In this document: positions 20,603 through 32,766 of the stretch, piece after piece | Position numbering within the stretch: the stretch's first letter is position 1 | Layout of the letters: each line of letters begins with the position of its first letter | From: Rhizobium grahamii CCGE 502 | Lineage (GTDB): Bacteria; Pseudomonadota; Alphaproteobacteria; Rhizobiales; Rhizobiaceae | Reading direction: 5' to 3' | Assembly: GCF_000298315.2 (NCBI RefSeq) | Contig: NZ_AEYE02000011.1 | Span: 124,001-188,000, forward strand | DNA length: 64,000 bases | The notes under the pieces: model-generated | Databases searched by the model: none | The model's input: only the letters and a program-made list of their open reading frames with translations | Told to the model about the DNA's origin: nothing | Made by a program: the position numbers and the translations under genes

Positions 20603-23055
20603 ATGCCGGGGTTGAAGCCATTTGAAGTAACGAAGGCCGTGCCTGCCGCGGATGCTTCCGCGCGTACAGCGGAGCCGTCTCTCCTGCTGAATCGATCGAC
20701 CGCCGAGCGATTGCCTAATCTGCGCACGCAGTCCTCCATCGCGTGGCCGACACGGATCAAAGCTGCAACACGGGACTGGGCTTCATGGCTCCAAAGTTCC
20801 GCGACAGCGGAGATGGAACATGGACGGTTGTTTCTGTTCTCGCCGGTCTTCCTCGGAGCCGGCGCCGTCCTCTGGTTCGAACTGGCAAGTGACCCTCCCA
20901 CGATGCGCTTGATGGCATGGATTGTTGCGCTGGCACTTGTTGCAACGGCGGCGGGCCAAGGGCGTCCGTTTGTCCGGAATTCAGCGCTGGCCGGCTTGCT
21001 TTGCATCGCGGGAATGCTTTCGGCCCAATACGAAACGCGGGGCAAGGCGACCGTCATACTGGATACGCCCGTCACCACAACGATCACGGGTCGTGTCGAG
21101 CGTCGGGAGGGGGATGGCGCGGGTCGTTGGCGCTATATCCTCTCCATTTCCGGCACTCAGTCGCCTCAGATTAGGCGGCCGCCAGACCGGGTTTCAGTCG
21201 TCGCACGTGGGCAGAAAGAACCGTTCGAAATCGGGGAGTGGTTGACCGGGCGGGCACGATTGACCCCGCCTGCGGGACCGGCGCTGCCTGGGCTCAACGA
21301 CTTCGCCTTCAGCGCCTATTTCGACGAGATTGGCGCGAACGGTTTCTTTTATGGTTTGCCAAGCGTTTCAATGCCGTCAGCGGTCGGCACACCATCGATG
21401 TCGGAGCGCGCAGCCAACTGGCTGGATGCTCTTCGAAGCGGTATCGGAGACCGCATCCGTGGAATCCTGCCGGGTGACACCGGCGCCTTTGCGGCGTCGC
21501 TTGTCACCGACGAGCGACGCCGATCTCGCGGGAAACCACCGACGCGCTGCGACAGGCGGGGCTGGCGCATATCGTGGCAATCTCCGGTCTCAACATGGCG
21601 CTCTCCGCGGGTATCTTCTTTGTCGGCCTACGCCAACTGCTGAGCCTGTTTCCATCCGTTACGCAGGCGTACCCGACCAAGAAGATTGCAGCTGCTGGCG
21701 CGCTCGTCGCCCTGACAGCCTATTACATGATCTCGGGCTTTGCGGTCTCCGCAGAGCGAGCCTTCATCATGATGGCGATCATGCTGGCCGCTGTATTCTT
21801 CGACAGGCCGTCAATCAGTCTGCGCAACATCGCCCTGTCGGCCTGGGTGATTTTGCTCTTGTCTCCATCCGAGGCACTAGGCCCGAGCTTCCAGATGTCA
21901 TTTGCGGCGACTCTTGCGCTGGTTGCCGGTTATGCGATGTGGTCGAAGCGAGCCTCGCGCGAGCATCCCTTGCTGCAAGTCAGGGCAGTGAAGCCCGCCG
22001 TTTTTGTCGCACGCTTCTTTGCTGGCATCCTCCTTTCCTCAATGATCGGAGGCTTCTCGACCGCGCTCTTCGCAGTCGAACATTTCCATCGGCTCAGCGC
22101 TTATGGATTGCCCGCAAATCTCATGGCCATGCCGGTAATCTCCTTCGTGGTGATGCCTATGGGCATGTTCGCGATGCTGCTGACGCCGTTTGGCCTCGAT
22201 GTCGTTCCCTGGAAAATCGCTGGCTTCGGGCTCGACATTGTGATCGCCATTGCAAAGATGGTCTCGGGATGGGGCGGCAACGTCGATATCGGCCGATTGC
22301 CGGTCTGGTATTTTCCTGTCGCCGTCGCAGGCTTCCTCGTACTTGCGCTTCTGCGAACCAGACTGCGGTACCTCGGCGCTGTTGCGATCGCGTTGGCAAC
22401 TCTGCTCGTTGTGCTAGCGCCGTCCAGACCGGCGCCAGATTTCATCATTGCCGAGGATGGCGGTCTCGTCGCGATTGTCGACAATCAGGTTATTGCTTCC
22501 AACCGGACGCGCCCACCCGACTTCATTTTCGACCAATGGCGAAGGGCTCTGGCCGCGGAGCAAGCCCGGCCGCCGCTCCTGATAGAGGGTGTCAAACCAG
22601 TCCGCCGGCGCGACGGCGACGGCAAGCCTCAGAGGCTCTCGGCCGACGAATTGCATAACGCTCGCAACGCGTTGCAGCAGGCCGTTGCGAGAGGCGTTGA
22701 GAACCGTTTCGTCTGCCTGAAAGGCGCTTGGTGTACAGCGGCACACGACAGTGGCTACGTTCTGACAATCGTCGAGGACCCCGCCTATGTCGGCGCTGCC
22801 TGCGACACCGCCGACATCGTCGTTGCGCACGCTCGTCTGCGCGTAAGCGAATGCCGGTCAGGTGCATTGTTGTTCACGGGCGAAACCTTGCGCCGCTCGG
22901 GCGCGGCAGAGATACGAATAGACGAACAGGGAACGCCTGTCGTGACGACGACCTATAAGACACTTGACCGGCCTTGGATGCGGCATCGGGCATACAATTG
23001 GCGAAGCGGCACCTTCGACGGAGAGCCGCCTGTCTTTAGTGATAGCGGCGAATGA
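20603..23055 (+). pseudogene. ComEC/Rec2-family DNA uptake membrane protein, frameshifted
   Basis: Two reading frames together make one ComEC. The first part (to about 21522) has N-terminal TM segments, an OB-like domain (TTTITGRVERREG, GEWLTGRARL) and the opening of the competence domain (GDTGAFAASLVTDERRR). The continuation ISRETTDALRQAGLAHIVAISGLNMAL is in another frame from about 21523 and runs through about ten TM segments and a degenerate C-terminal domain to 23055. A single missing base near 21511-21523 explains it. No slippery heptamer is evident. The upstream frame ends at 21643. The start is uncertain: ATG 20603 is used; TTG 20492 is possible. The end overlaps convergent lexA by 20 bases. 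Confidence 0.85.
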
Positions 23056-23752
23056 GGCCGACCAGCTTGCCCTGAACCTTGACGCGATCGGGTCCGAAAA
23101 TACGCGTTTCATAAGCCGGGTTCGCGGCTTCAAGCGCGATCGAAGCGCCCTTGCGGCGGAAGCGCTTGAGGGTTGCTTCCTCGTCATCGACAAGTGCGAC
23201 AACAATGTCGCCGGCGTTGGCGGTGCTGCCGTTGCGGATAATCACCGTATCGCCGTCGAAGATGCCGGCCTCGATCATCGAGTCACCCTTCACCTCGAGC
23301 GCATAGTGCTCGCCTGGGCCAAGCATGTCGGCCGGAACCGTGATGTCGTGCGTATTGTTCTGGATTGCAGAAATTGGCACGCCGGCAGCGATCCGCCCCA
23401 TAACAGGTACAGAGGCCGAATTGCCATTGTCCGCATGCGCGGCCGGCTTTGGCGGCGCGACCGGTTGAGGTTTGCCAAGGCTGCCCTCGATCACGCTCGG
23501 CGAAAAACCGCGGCGCGGCTGGAGACTGGGATTATATGCCTCTGGCAGCTTGATGACCTCCAGAGCGCGGGCCCGATTCGGCAGTCGACGAATGAAGCCG
23601 CGTTCCTCCAGCGCCGTAATCAGGCGGTGGATGCCCGACTTCGACGCGAGATCGAGAGCGTCCTTCATTTCGTCGAAAGATGGGGGGACACCGGACTCCT
23701 TCATTCGTTCATGAATGAAGAGAAGAAGCTCCTGTTGCTTGCGCGTCAGCAT
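23036..23752 (-). CDS. lexA: LexA repressor
   Basis: A 238-residue SOS repressor and self-cleaving S24-type serine protease. The N-terminal winged HTH begins [17 protein letters not shown] and contains [22 protein letters not shown]. The Ala-Gly cleavage site is in GRIAAGVPI, the catalytic Ser in [10 protein letters not shown] and the Lys in EATLKRF. The start at 23752 fits the family; a longer frame to 23821 would run through the operator. A GTTC-N7-GTTC box lies 50 bases upstream, so it is probably autoregulated. Confidence 0.96.
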   Translation of the reverse strand: MLTRKQQELLLFIHERMKESGVPPSFDEMKDALDLASKSGIHRLITALEERGFIRRLPNRARALEVIKLPEAYNPSLQPRRGFSPSVIEGSLGKPQPVAPPKPAAHADNGNSASVPVMGRIAAGVPISAIQNNTHDITVPADMLGPGEHYALEVKGDSMIEAGIFDGDTVIIRNGSTANAGDIVVALVDDEEATLKRFRRKGASIALEAANPAYETRIFGPDRVKVQGKLVGLIRRYH

Positions 23753-23801
23753 CGAAGTTGAACCCCAGAGTTGTGAAACAAAGCCAGAACAGACACTATA
23801 T

Positions 23802-23816
23802 GTTCCATATGTGTTC
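23802..23816 (-). promoter_or_regulatory. LexA-binding SOS box (GTTC-N7-GTTC)
   Basis: gttc (23802-23805), 7 bases, gttc (23813-23816): the direct-repeat SOS box of alphaproteobacteria, GAAC-N7-GAAC on the lexA strand. Position about 50 bases before lexA supports autorepression. Confidence 0.85.
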
Positions 23817-23952
23817 CGCAAGTACCTAAATTTTCGTAAAACTTGCCTGCAACTTGTTCAGTTTTTGCGTCGCTTTTGAGTGAATGCGGAGAAGGGGGTT
23901 GCATTGTTCTCTTGCCCGGCGCACATCTTCGCAAATCCCCGGGGAGTTTGCC

Positions 23953-24837
23953 ATGAGCGAAGCACATCCGCTGGACCACATTGTGCTGCCGGTGTCCAAC
24001 ATCAGGCTTGCGCGCGAGCGCCTCGGAATGTTGGGCTTCACCGTCGCGCCTGATGCGCGGCACCCGTTCGGAACAGAGAACGCCTGTATATTTTTCGCCG
24101 ACGAAACTTATCTGGAGCCGCTGGGCGTCGCCAGCCTCGAACTGCACGAGGCATCGGCGAGGAAAGGCAACGTCTTCACCGCGCGTGACCGCGCCTTTCG
24201 GTTTCGATGCGGCGAGGATGGACTGTCCGCAGTGGTCTTCGCGACGGGGGACGCCGACCGCGACCACGCTAGATTCCTTGCCGAGAAGATCAACGGCGGT
24301 GAGATGCTGCAGTTCGAGCGGCCGATGAAGATGCCCGACGGCTCGGAAGCCACTGCTGCATTCAAACTCGCGTTCGCAGTTGACCTGCGCGCACCTGACT
24401 TCTTTTTTTTCACCTGCCAGCGGGTCAATCCGCTGCCAGCCGATCGAAGGGCACTGCAAGTGCACCCAAATGGCGTGGGCGGGATCGCGGAGATCGTTCT
24501 TGGCGCGCCGGACCCAAAGGCGTTTGCACCATTTGTGCGCGCCGCGGCGCACGGCCTGACGGTGATCAACGAGGCCTTTGGTGTGAGTATTGCAACGCCC
24601 AACGCGAGAATCATCGTTCTGTCCCCCGATGGACTGGATGCCTACTTCGATATTTCTGCACCCTCAGGCGATCGCGGCCTGCGCGGCGTCGCCGTTGTTT
24701 TCAAGGTCGGTGATCTCGCCGTGACAGAAGCGCATTTGGCTGCTAACGGGATGACCTACACGCGCAAGAACAATCGAATTCTGGTGAAGGCAGCGCCCGG
24801 GCAGGGCGCGCTCTTCGCCTTCGAGGAGAAACGATGA
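23953..24837 (+). CDS. VOC superfamily (glyoxalase-like) protein
   Basis: A 294-residue cytosolic protein with two glyoxalase/VOC-like halves, of the 'glyoxalase-like domain' type. The first half opens with [42 protein letters not shown], with the His that usually binds metal; the second has [24 protein letters not shown] proteins include isomerases, dioxygenases and resistance proteins, so no reaction is assigned. GGGGAG precedes the ATG. Its end overlaps kdsA (ATGA), so it is co-translated with kdsA. Confidence 0.8.
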   Translation: MSEAHPLDHIVLPVSNIRLARERLGMLGFTVAPDARHPFGTENACIFFADETYLEPLGVASLELHEASARKGNVFTARDRAFRFRCGEDGLSAVVFATGDADRDHARFLAEKINGGEMLQFERPMKMPDGSEATAAFKLAFAVDLRAPDFFFFTCQRVNPLPADRRALQVHPNGVGGIAEIVLGAPDPKAFAPFVRAAAHGLTVINEAFGVSIATPNARIIVLSPDGLDAYFDISAPSGDRGLRGVAVVFKVGDLAVTEAHLAANGMTYTRKNNRILVKAAPGQGALFAFEEKR

Positions 24838-25676
24838 GCCAGACAAATTCCGAAGTCGCGGTTGGCGAAGGCGCCGGCCGCGTCACCTTTTCGAATACCG
24901 GCAAGCTGTCGCTGATTGCCGGACCTTGTCAGATGGAGAGCCGCGAGCATGCGTTCATGGTCGCCGGTGTATTGAAGGAGCTTTGCGACAAGCTTGGTCT
25001 CGGCCTTGTCTACAAGTCCTCCTTTGACAAGGCGAACCGGACATCGCTCTCCGCTCAGCGCGGCATCGGCCTCGATAAGGCGCTGGAGGTTTTTTCCGAC
25101 CTCAAGAAGGAATACGGTTTTCCTGTCCTGACCGACATCCATACCGAGGAGCAGTGCGCCGAGGTGGCGCCGGTCGTCGACGTCCTGCAGATCCCGGCCT
25201 TTCTCAGCCGCCAGACAGACCTGCTGGTCGCAGCCGCCAAGACCGGTCGCACCATCAACGTCAAGAAGGGCCAGTTCCTTGCCCCTTGGGACATGAAGAA
25301 TGTCCTGAACAAGCTCAATTCCACCGGCAATCCGAACGTTCTGCTTTGCGAGCGCGGCGCTTCCTTCGGCTACAACACGCTGGTCTCGGATATGCGCTCG
25401 CTGCCGATCATGGCGGCGATGGGCGCCCCTGTTGTTTTCGACGCCACGCATTCGGTGCAGCAGCCGGGCGGGCAGGGCGGCTCCAGCGGCGGCCAGCGCG
25501 AGTTCGTCGAGACGTTGGCGCGCGCGGCCGTTGCTGTCGGTGTCGCCGGTGTGTTCATCGAGACGCACGAAGATCCGGACAACGCTCCGTCCGACGGTCC
25601 GAACATGGTCTACCTCAAGGACATGCCGAGGCTTCTCGAAAAGCTCCTGGCCTTCGACGCGATCGCAAAGGGCTGA
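24834..25676 (+). CDS. kdsA: 3-deoxy-8-phosphooctulonate synthase (KDO-8-P synthase)
   Basis: A 280-residue TIM-barrel aldolase that condenses arabinose-5-phosphate and PEP to KDO-8-phosphate for the LPS inner core. Motifs are [18 protein letters not shown] (residues 25-42), [46 protein letters not shown] and [16 protein letters not shown]. The second codon of the PCQ triad is Cys, as in metal-dependent forms. In some species kdsA lies beside eno, as here; both handle PEP. Two strong palindromes separate it from eno. Confidence 0.96.
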   Translation: MSQTNSEVAVGEGAGRVTFSNTGKLSLIAGPCQMESREHAFMVAGVLKELCDKLGLGLVYKSSFDKANRTSLSAQRGIGLDKALEVFSDLKKEYGFPVLTDIHTEEQCAEVAPVVDVLQIPAFLSRQTDLLVAAAKTGRTINVKKGQFLAPWDMKNVLNKLNSTGNPNVLLCERGASFGYNTLVSDMRSLPIMAAMGAPVVFDATHSVQQPGGQGGSSGGQREFVETLARAAVAVGVAGVFIETHEDPDNAPSDGPNMVYLKDMPRLLEKLLAFDAIAKG

Positions 25677-25692
25677 CGTTCAAAAGACTGAC

Positions 25693-27092
<1,400 letters not shown>

Positions 27093-27117
27093 TTGCGCCT
27101 GATTTCAACCACTTCGA

Positions 27118-27146
27118 CCCGCGCCTTCGAAAGGCGCGGGTTTTTT
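27118..27146 (+). terminator. Rho-independent terminator of eno
   Basis: Perfect 10-bp stem cccgcgcctt (27118-27127) / aaggcgcggg (27131-27140), 3-base loop, then six T. The strongest terminator in the window. Confidence 0.93.
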
Positions 27147-27233
27147 CTTGTCTGATTTTTCATAGTCAACGGACAGTTAATCTCTGCCCGGTAGTCTTGA
27201 GCGCATCGAGGTAATGCGTTCGAGCGTGCGTTT

Positions 27234-27554
27234 ATGTGGACAAAGCATCACAAGAAGAAAAAGATCGGTCGTTTCGTGGTTCCAGCCATGACGGTCGCGT
27301 TTCTTTCCTACTTCGGCTATCATTGCATTCATGGTGATTACGGTCTGCGGGCAACCGAAGGGTTCGAGCGCCAGCGGATAGCGCGTGAGAGGGAGTTGGC
27401 GGTTCTGAAAGGCAAGCGCGAGCATCTCGAAAAGCAGGTCGCGCTGCTGAGTGACGGTTCGATGGACAAGGATATGCTGGACGAGAAAGCGCGTCTTCAG
27501 CTTAATGTTTCTCGTGCCGATGAGATCGTCATATTCAATCATTATTCCAATTAA
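27234..27554 (+). CDS. Septum formation initiator family protein (FtsB/DivIC-like)
   Basis: A 106-residue bitopic membrane protein. A positively charged start (KHHKKKKIGR) leads into one TM segment (about residues 16-34), then a coiled coil (ERQRIARERELAVLKGKREHLEKQVALL) and the family's short C-terminal LLDEKAR-like segment (DMLDEKARLQLN). FtsB links FtsQ and FtsL in the divisome; the location between eno and pdhA is the standard one in alphaproteobacteria. The ribosome-binding site is weak. Its role in division is inferred from family and context. Confidence 0.85.
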   Translation: MWTKHHKKKKIGRFVVPAMTVAFLSYFGYHCIHGDYGLRATEGFERQRIARERELAVLKGKREHLEKQVALLSDGSMDKDMLDEKARLQLNVSRADEIVIFNHYSN

Positions 27555-27630
27555 CCGGAATTCAGTTAATTGCAATAAAGCGTTATTTATCAGCGGCTTG
27601 CTGGTGAATACGAGCCATGCATTTATGGCA

Positions 27631-27659
27631 TTGCTGTGGCGAAATTTCTTCCCTATGGT
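27631..27659 (+). promoter_or_regulatory. Candidate promoter of the pdhA operon
   Basis: TTGCTG (27631-27636), a 17-base spacer and TATGGT (27654-27659), ending 41 bases before pdhA. The -10 overlaps the left arm of an 8-bp inverted repeat (ccctatgg 27651-27658, ccataggg 27685-27692), which could be an operator. Confidence 0.42.
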
Positions 27660-27700
27660 ACGCCCAACCAAAGAACCGACAAACCCATAGGGAGGGTTGA

Positions 27701-28747
27701 ATGGCGCCGCGAAAAACCGCGACCGTTTCCAGCCGTAAAACTAGCGCAAAGCCGGCAAACAAGGCCACCAATGGTGGTCCCGTTGCCGATTTCACGCGTG
27801 ACGAAGAGCTTAGCGCTTATCGCGATATGTTGCTGATCCGCCGCTTCGAAGAGAAGGCCGGCCAGCTTTACGGCATGGGCTTCATTGGCGGTTTCTGTCA
27901 CCTCTACATCGGTCAAGAAGCTGTCGTCGTTGGCATGCAGATGGCGCAGAAGGAAGGCGATCAGGTCATCACGGCCTACCGTGATCACGGCCACATGCTG
28001 GCAACCGGCATGAGCGCGCGTGGCGTCATGGCCGAGCTGACCGGCCGCCGCAGCGGCTATTCGCACGGTAAGGGCGGCTCGATGCACATGTTCTCGAAAG
28101 AGAAGCATTTCTACGGCGGTCACGGCATCGTCGGTGCTCAGGTCTCGCTCGGAACAGGTCTTGCCTTTGCAAACCGGTATCGCGGCAACGACAGCGTTTC
28201 CGTCGCTTACTTCGGTGACGGCGCTGCGAACCAGGGCCAGGTCTACGAGAGCTTCAACATGGCTGCTCTCTGGAAGCTTCCGATCATCTACATCGTCGAA
28301 AACAACCGTTACGCCATGGGCACCTCGACCGCGCGCGCAACCGCGCAGTCGAACTACTCGCTCCGCGGTTCCGGCTTCGGCATCCCAGGCATTCAGGTTG
28401 ACGGCATGGACGTCCGCGCGGTCAAGGCTGCCGCCGACGAAGCTCTCGAGCATTGCCGCTCCGGCAAGGGACCGATCATCCTGGAGATGCTGACCTACCG
28501 TTATCGTGGTCACTCCATGTCGGACCCGGCGAAGTATCGCACCAAGGAAGAAGTGCAGAAGATGCGCTCGGAGCAGGATCCGATCGAACAGGTGCGTGCG
28601 CGCCTGCTGGAGAAGGGGTGGGCCTCGGAAGACGATCTCAAGGCGATCGACAAGGACGTCCGCGATATCGTTGCCGATAGCGCAGACTTCGCCCAGTCCG
28701 ATCCCGAGCCGGATGCATCCGAGCTCTACACTGACATTCTGCTCTAA
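27701..28747 (+). CDS. pdhA: Pyruvate dehydrogenase E1 component, alpha subunit
   Basis: A 348-residue thiamine-diphosphate subunit that, with PdhB, decarboxylates pyruvate and acetylates the E2 lipoyl group. The ThDP motif [31 protein letters not shown] is complete, as is the loop [11 protein letters not shown]. The first ~30 residues are a Lys/Thr-rich, probably disordered tail common in this group. AGGGAGGG lies just before ATG. First gene of a pdhA-pdhB-pdhC unit with gaps below 20 bases. Confidence 0.97.
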   Translation: MAPRKTATVSSRKTSAKPANKATNGGPVADFTRDEELSAYRDMLLIRRFEEKAGQLYGMGFIGGFCHLYIGQEAVVVGMQMAQKEGDQVITAYRDHGHMLATGMSARGVMAELTGRRSGYSHGKGGSMHMFSKEKHFYGGHGIVGAQVSLGTGLAFANRYRGNDSVSVAYFGDGAANQGQVYESFNMAALWKLPIIYIVENNRYAMGTSTARATAQSNYSLRGSGFGIPGIQVDGMDVRAVKAAADEALEHCRSGKGPIILEMLTYRYRGHSMSDPAKYRTKEEVQKMRSEQDPIEQVRARLLEKGWASEDDLKAIDKDVRDIVADSADFAQSDPEPDASELYTDILL

Positions 28748-28764
28748 TCGGGGAGGGACGACCC

Positions 28765-30147
<1,383 letters not shown>

Positions 30148-30165
30148 CAAGGGGAGGGTATCTCG

Positions 30166-31506
30166 ATGCCGATCAATATCACGATGCCTGCCCTTTCTCC
30201 GACGATGGAAGAAGGCAATCTGGCCAAGTGGCTCGTCAAGGAAGGCGACACGGTCAAGTCAGGCGACATCATTGCGGAAATCGAAACCGACAAGGCGACG
30301 ATGGAAGTCGAAGCCGTCGATGAGGGCACGGTTGCCAAGATCGTCGTTCCTGCCGGCACGGAAGGCGTCAAGGTCAATGCCTTGATCGCCGTTCTTGCTG
30401 CCGATGGTGAAGACGTATCCGCTGCAGCAAGCGGCGCAGGCTCGGCTGCCCCGGCGCCGAAGGCTGCTGAAGCTCCGAAAGCGGAAGCAGCACCGGCTGC
30501 CCCAGTTCCGGCTGCTGCCGCACCGGCTCCGGCCGCAGCACCTGCTGCCGTTTCGGCTGGTGGCAATCGCACGTTCTCCTCACCGCTCGCTCGTCGTCTG
30601 GCGAAGGATGCGGGGATCGACCTGTCCGCGATTGCGGGCTCCGGCCCGCATGGCCGCGTCGTCAAGAGCGACGTTGAAGCTGCCGTTGCAGGTGGTGGCG
30701 CCAAGGCGGCCCCGGCTGCAGCTGCGCCGCAGGCCGCAGCACAGGCTCCAGCCGCTGCGCCGAAGGGTGCTTCCGACGAGTCCGTCCTCAAGCTGTTCGA
30801 ACCGGGCTCCTACGAACTCGTGCCGCATGACGGCATGCGCAAGGTCATCGCCAAGCGCCTCGTGGAGTCCAAGCAGACCGTGCCGCACTTCTACGTCAGC
30901 GTGGATTGCGAGCTTGATGCGCTGATGTCTCTGCGTGCCCAGCTCAACGACGCCGCACCCCGCAAGGATGGTGCGCCGTCCTACAAGCTGTCGGTCAACG
31001 ACATGGTCATCAAGGCCATGGCGCTGGCGCTGCGCGATGTTCCCGATGCCAACGTCTCCTGGACCGAAACCAACATGGTCAAGCACAAGCACGCCGATGT
31101 CGGTGTTGCTGTCTCGATCCCTGGCGGCCTGATCACCCCGATCATCCGCAAGGCCGAGGAAAAGACCCTGTCGGCCATCTCCAACGAGATGCGCGATCTC
31201 GGCAAGCGGGCCAAGGACCGCAAGCTGAAGCCCGAGGAATACCAGGGCGGCACCAGCTCGGTCTCCAACATGGGCATGATGGGCGTGAAGCAGTTCGCAG
31301 CCGTCATCAACCCGCCGCATGCAACGATCCTCGCGGTCGGCGCAGGCGAGCAGCGCCCGGTGGTCAAGAACGGCCAGCTGGCAGTCGCTACCGTGATGAC
31401 AGTCACGCTGTCGACCGACCATCGCTGCGTCGACGGCGCGCTCGGCGCCGAGCTGCTGCAGGCGTTCAAGGGCTACATCGAAAATCCGATGGGTATGCTG
31501 GTCTGA
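30166..31506 (+). CDS. pdhC: Dihydrolipoamide acetyltransferase (E2) of pyruvate dehydrogenase
   Basis: A 446-residue E2 core. It has one N-terminal lipoyl domain (Lys in [16 protein letters not shown]), an Ala/Pro-rich linker, a peripheral subunit-binding domain ([34 protein letters not shown], about residues 140-175), a second linker and the catalytic domain ending in [21 protein letters not shown], where HxxxDG is the active site. It makes acetyl-CoA. It follows pdhB by 18 bases. Confidence 0.97.
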   Translation: MPINITMPALSPTMEEGNLAKWLVKEGDTVKSGDIIAEIETDKATMEVEAVDEGTVAKIVVPAGTEGVKVNALIAVLAADGEDVSAAASGAGSAAPAPKAAEAPKAEAAPAAPVPAAAAPAPAAAPAAVSAGGNRTFSSPLARRLAKDAGIDLSAIAGSGPHGRVVKSDVEAAVAGGGAKAAPAAAAPQAAAQAPAAAPKGASDESVLKLFEPGSYELVPHDGMRKVIAKRLVESKQTVPHFYVSVDCELDALMSLRAQLNDAAPRKDGAPSYKLSVNDMVIKAMALALRDVPDANVSWTETNMVKHKHADVGVAVSIPGGLITPIIRKAEEKTLSAISNEMRDLGKRAKDRKLKPEEYQGGTSSVSNMGMMGVKQFAAVINPPHATILAVGAGEQRPVVKNGQLAVATVMTVTLSTDHRCVDGALGAELLQAFKGYIENPMGMLV

Positions 31507-31525
31507 CACCGGAGCGGAGGCGGAA

Positions 31526-32167
31526 ATGACGAAGACCGTTCTTTGCTATGGTGACTCGCTGACCTGGGGCTATGACGCTGACACGATCGGACGTCATGCC
31601 TACAAGGATCGTTGGCCAAGTGCGCTTCAGGCGGCACTCGGCAACGAAGTGCGGATCATTGCCGAAGGATTGAACGGGCGGACCACCGCGTTCGATGACC
31701 ATCTCGCCGACTGCGACCGGAACGGCGCACGCATTCTGCCAACGATACTGCAGAGCCATGCGCCGCTTGATCTCGTCATCCTGCTGCTCGGCACCAACGA
31801 CATGAAGCCCGTCGTGGCGGGGTCGGCCTTTGCCGCCTGCCAGGGCATCGCCCGGCTGGTGCGGTTGATCCGCAACCACGCCTGGCCCTTCGAATTCGAT
31901 GGACCGGACATCCTGATCGTGGCACCGCCGAAAATCCGCGAGACGGCGAATGTGCCCTTTGCGGCGTCGTTCGTCGGCGGCATCGAGGAGTCGGCAATGC
32001 TGCCGACCCTCTATCGCGACCTCGCGGATGAGCTCGGATGCGGCTTCTTTGACGGCAATTCGGTAGCGAAGACGACGCCGGTCGATGGCATTCACCTCGA
32101 TGCGGACAATACCCGCGCTCTCGGGCGCGGCATGGAATCGACTGTGCGGATGATGCTGGGGCTTTGA
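31526..32167 (+). CDS. SGNH/GDSL hydrolase (arylesterase-like)
   Basis: A 213-residue SGNH hydrolase. The four blocks are visible: nucleophile Ser in CYGDSLTWGYD (residues 7-17), the Gly in EGLNGRTTAFDD, Asn in LLLGTNDMKP and the Asp-His pair in PVDGIHLDADN. There is no signal peptide, so it is cytosolic. It lies between pdhC and lpdA with small gaps (19 bases before, 2 after), hence probably in the pdh transcript. The natural ester substrate is unknown. Confidence 0.85.
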   Translation: MTKTVLCYGDSLTWGYDADTIGRHAYKDRWPSALQAALGNEVRIIAEGLNGRTTAFDDHLADCDRNGARILPTILQSHAPLDLVILLLGTNDMKPVVAGSAFAACQGIARLVRLIRNHAWPFEFDGPDILIVAPPKIRETANVPFAASFVGGIEESAMLPTLYRDLADELGCGFFDGNSVAKTTPVDGIHLDADNTRALGRGMESTVRMMLGL

Positions 32168-32169
32168 GC

Positions 32170-32751
32170 ATGGGATCCTTCGTCTCGCTTCGTCCGGCGG
32201 CGCGGGAAGATGCGACGGAGTTGGCTTTACTCACGGATATCGCATCGCACGGTTTTGCTTCCTGGCTGTGGCTCTCTGAGCTCGGAAACGGCGGCTGCGA
32301 TACGCCGATGGAGCGAGGACGGCAGAAGCTGCGCGGAGACCAGGGGCAGGGCAACTGGAGCGACGCGGTGATTGCCGAAGCCTATGGCGAGATCGCGGGA
32401 GCCGCGATCGGCTTCGGCCTCGACGAAGGCATACGGAATATCCAGGCGGACCGCCCGGCGCTGAAGCCGGTCATCGATCTGCAGAAAATGGTGTTGGGAA
32501 GCTGGTTTATCGCAACGCTCGGTGTCTACAGCCATTTGCGCGGCATCGGGATTGGTAGGCGGCTTCTGGAGGATCAGATTGAGCGTGCGGAAGATGCGCC
32601 GGTCAGCCTGATTACCGCGGATTACAACGAAGCGGCTCTGTCGCTTTACAAGAAGAATGAATTTTCGGAGGCGGCGCGCGCGGATGCCGTGGCCTTTTTC
32701 GAAAACGGCAGGAAACACGAGTGGGTGCTTCTCACCCGCGACGCCCGATAA
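32170..32751 (+). CDS. GNAT family N-acetyltransferase
   Basis: A 193-residue acetyl-CoA-dependent acyltransferase. The acetyl-CoA loop is in SHLRGIGIGRRLLEDQIERA (about residues 121-140) and the C-terminal SLITADYNEAALSLYKKNEFSE completes the GNAT fold. The substrate cannot be named. It starts 2 bases after the SGNH gene and ends 15 before lpdA. Its place in the gene run that makes acetyl-CoA is suggestive but proves nothing. Confidence 0.84.
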   Translation: MGSFVSLRPAAREDATELALLTDIASHGFASWLWLSELGNGGCDTPMERGRQKLRGDQGQGNWSDAVIAEAYGEIAGAAIGFGLDEGIRNIQADRPALKPVIDLQKMVLGSWFIATLGVYSHLRGIGIGRRLLEDQIERAEDAPVSLITADYNEAALSLYKKNEFSEAARADAVAFFENGRKHEWVLLTRDAR

Positions 32752-32766
32752 CAAAGGCAGGAAAAC

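Noticed and set aside
21330-22658. A 442-codon frame inside comEC in the third frame
   Set aside because: Arg/Cys/His-rich out-of-frame reading; the real product follows the other two frames.
23787-23805. A second SOS box formed by gaac (23787) and gttc (23802)
   Set aside because: Spacing is 11; only the GTTC-N7-GTTC at 23802-23816 fits.
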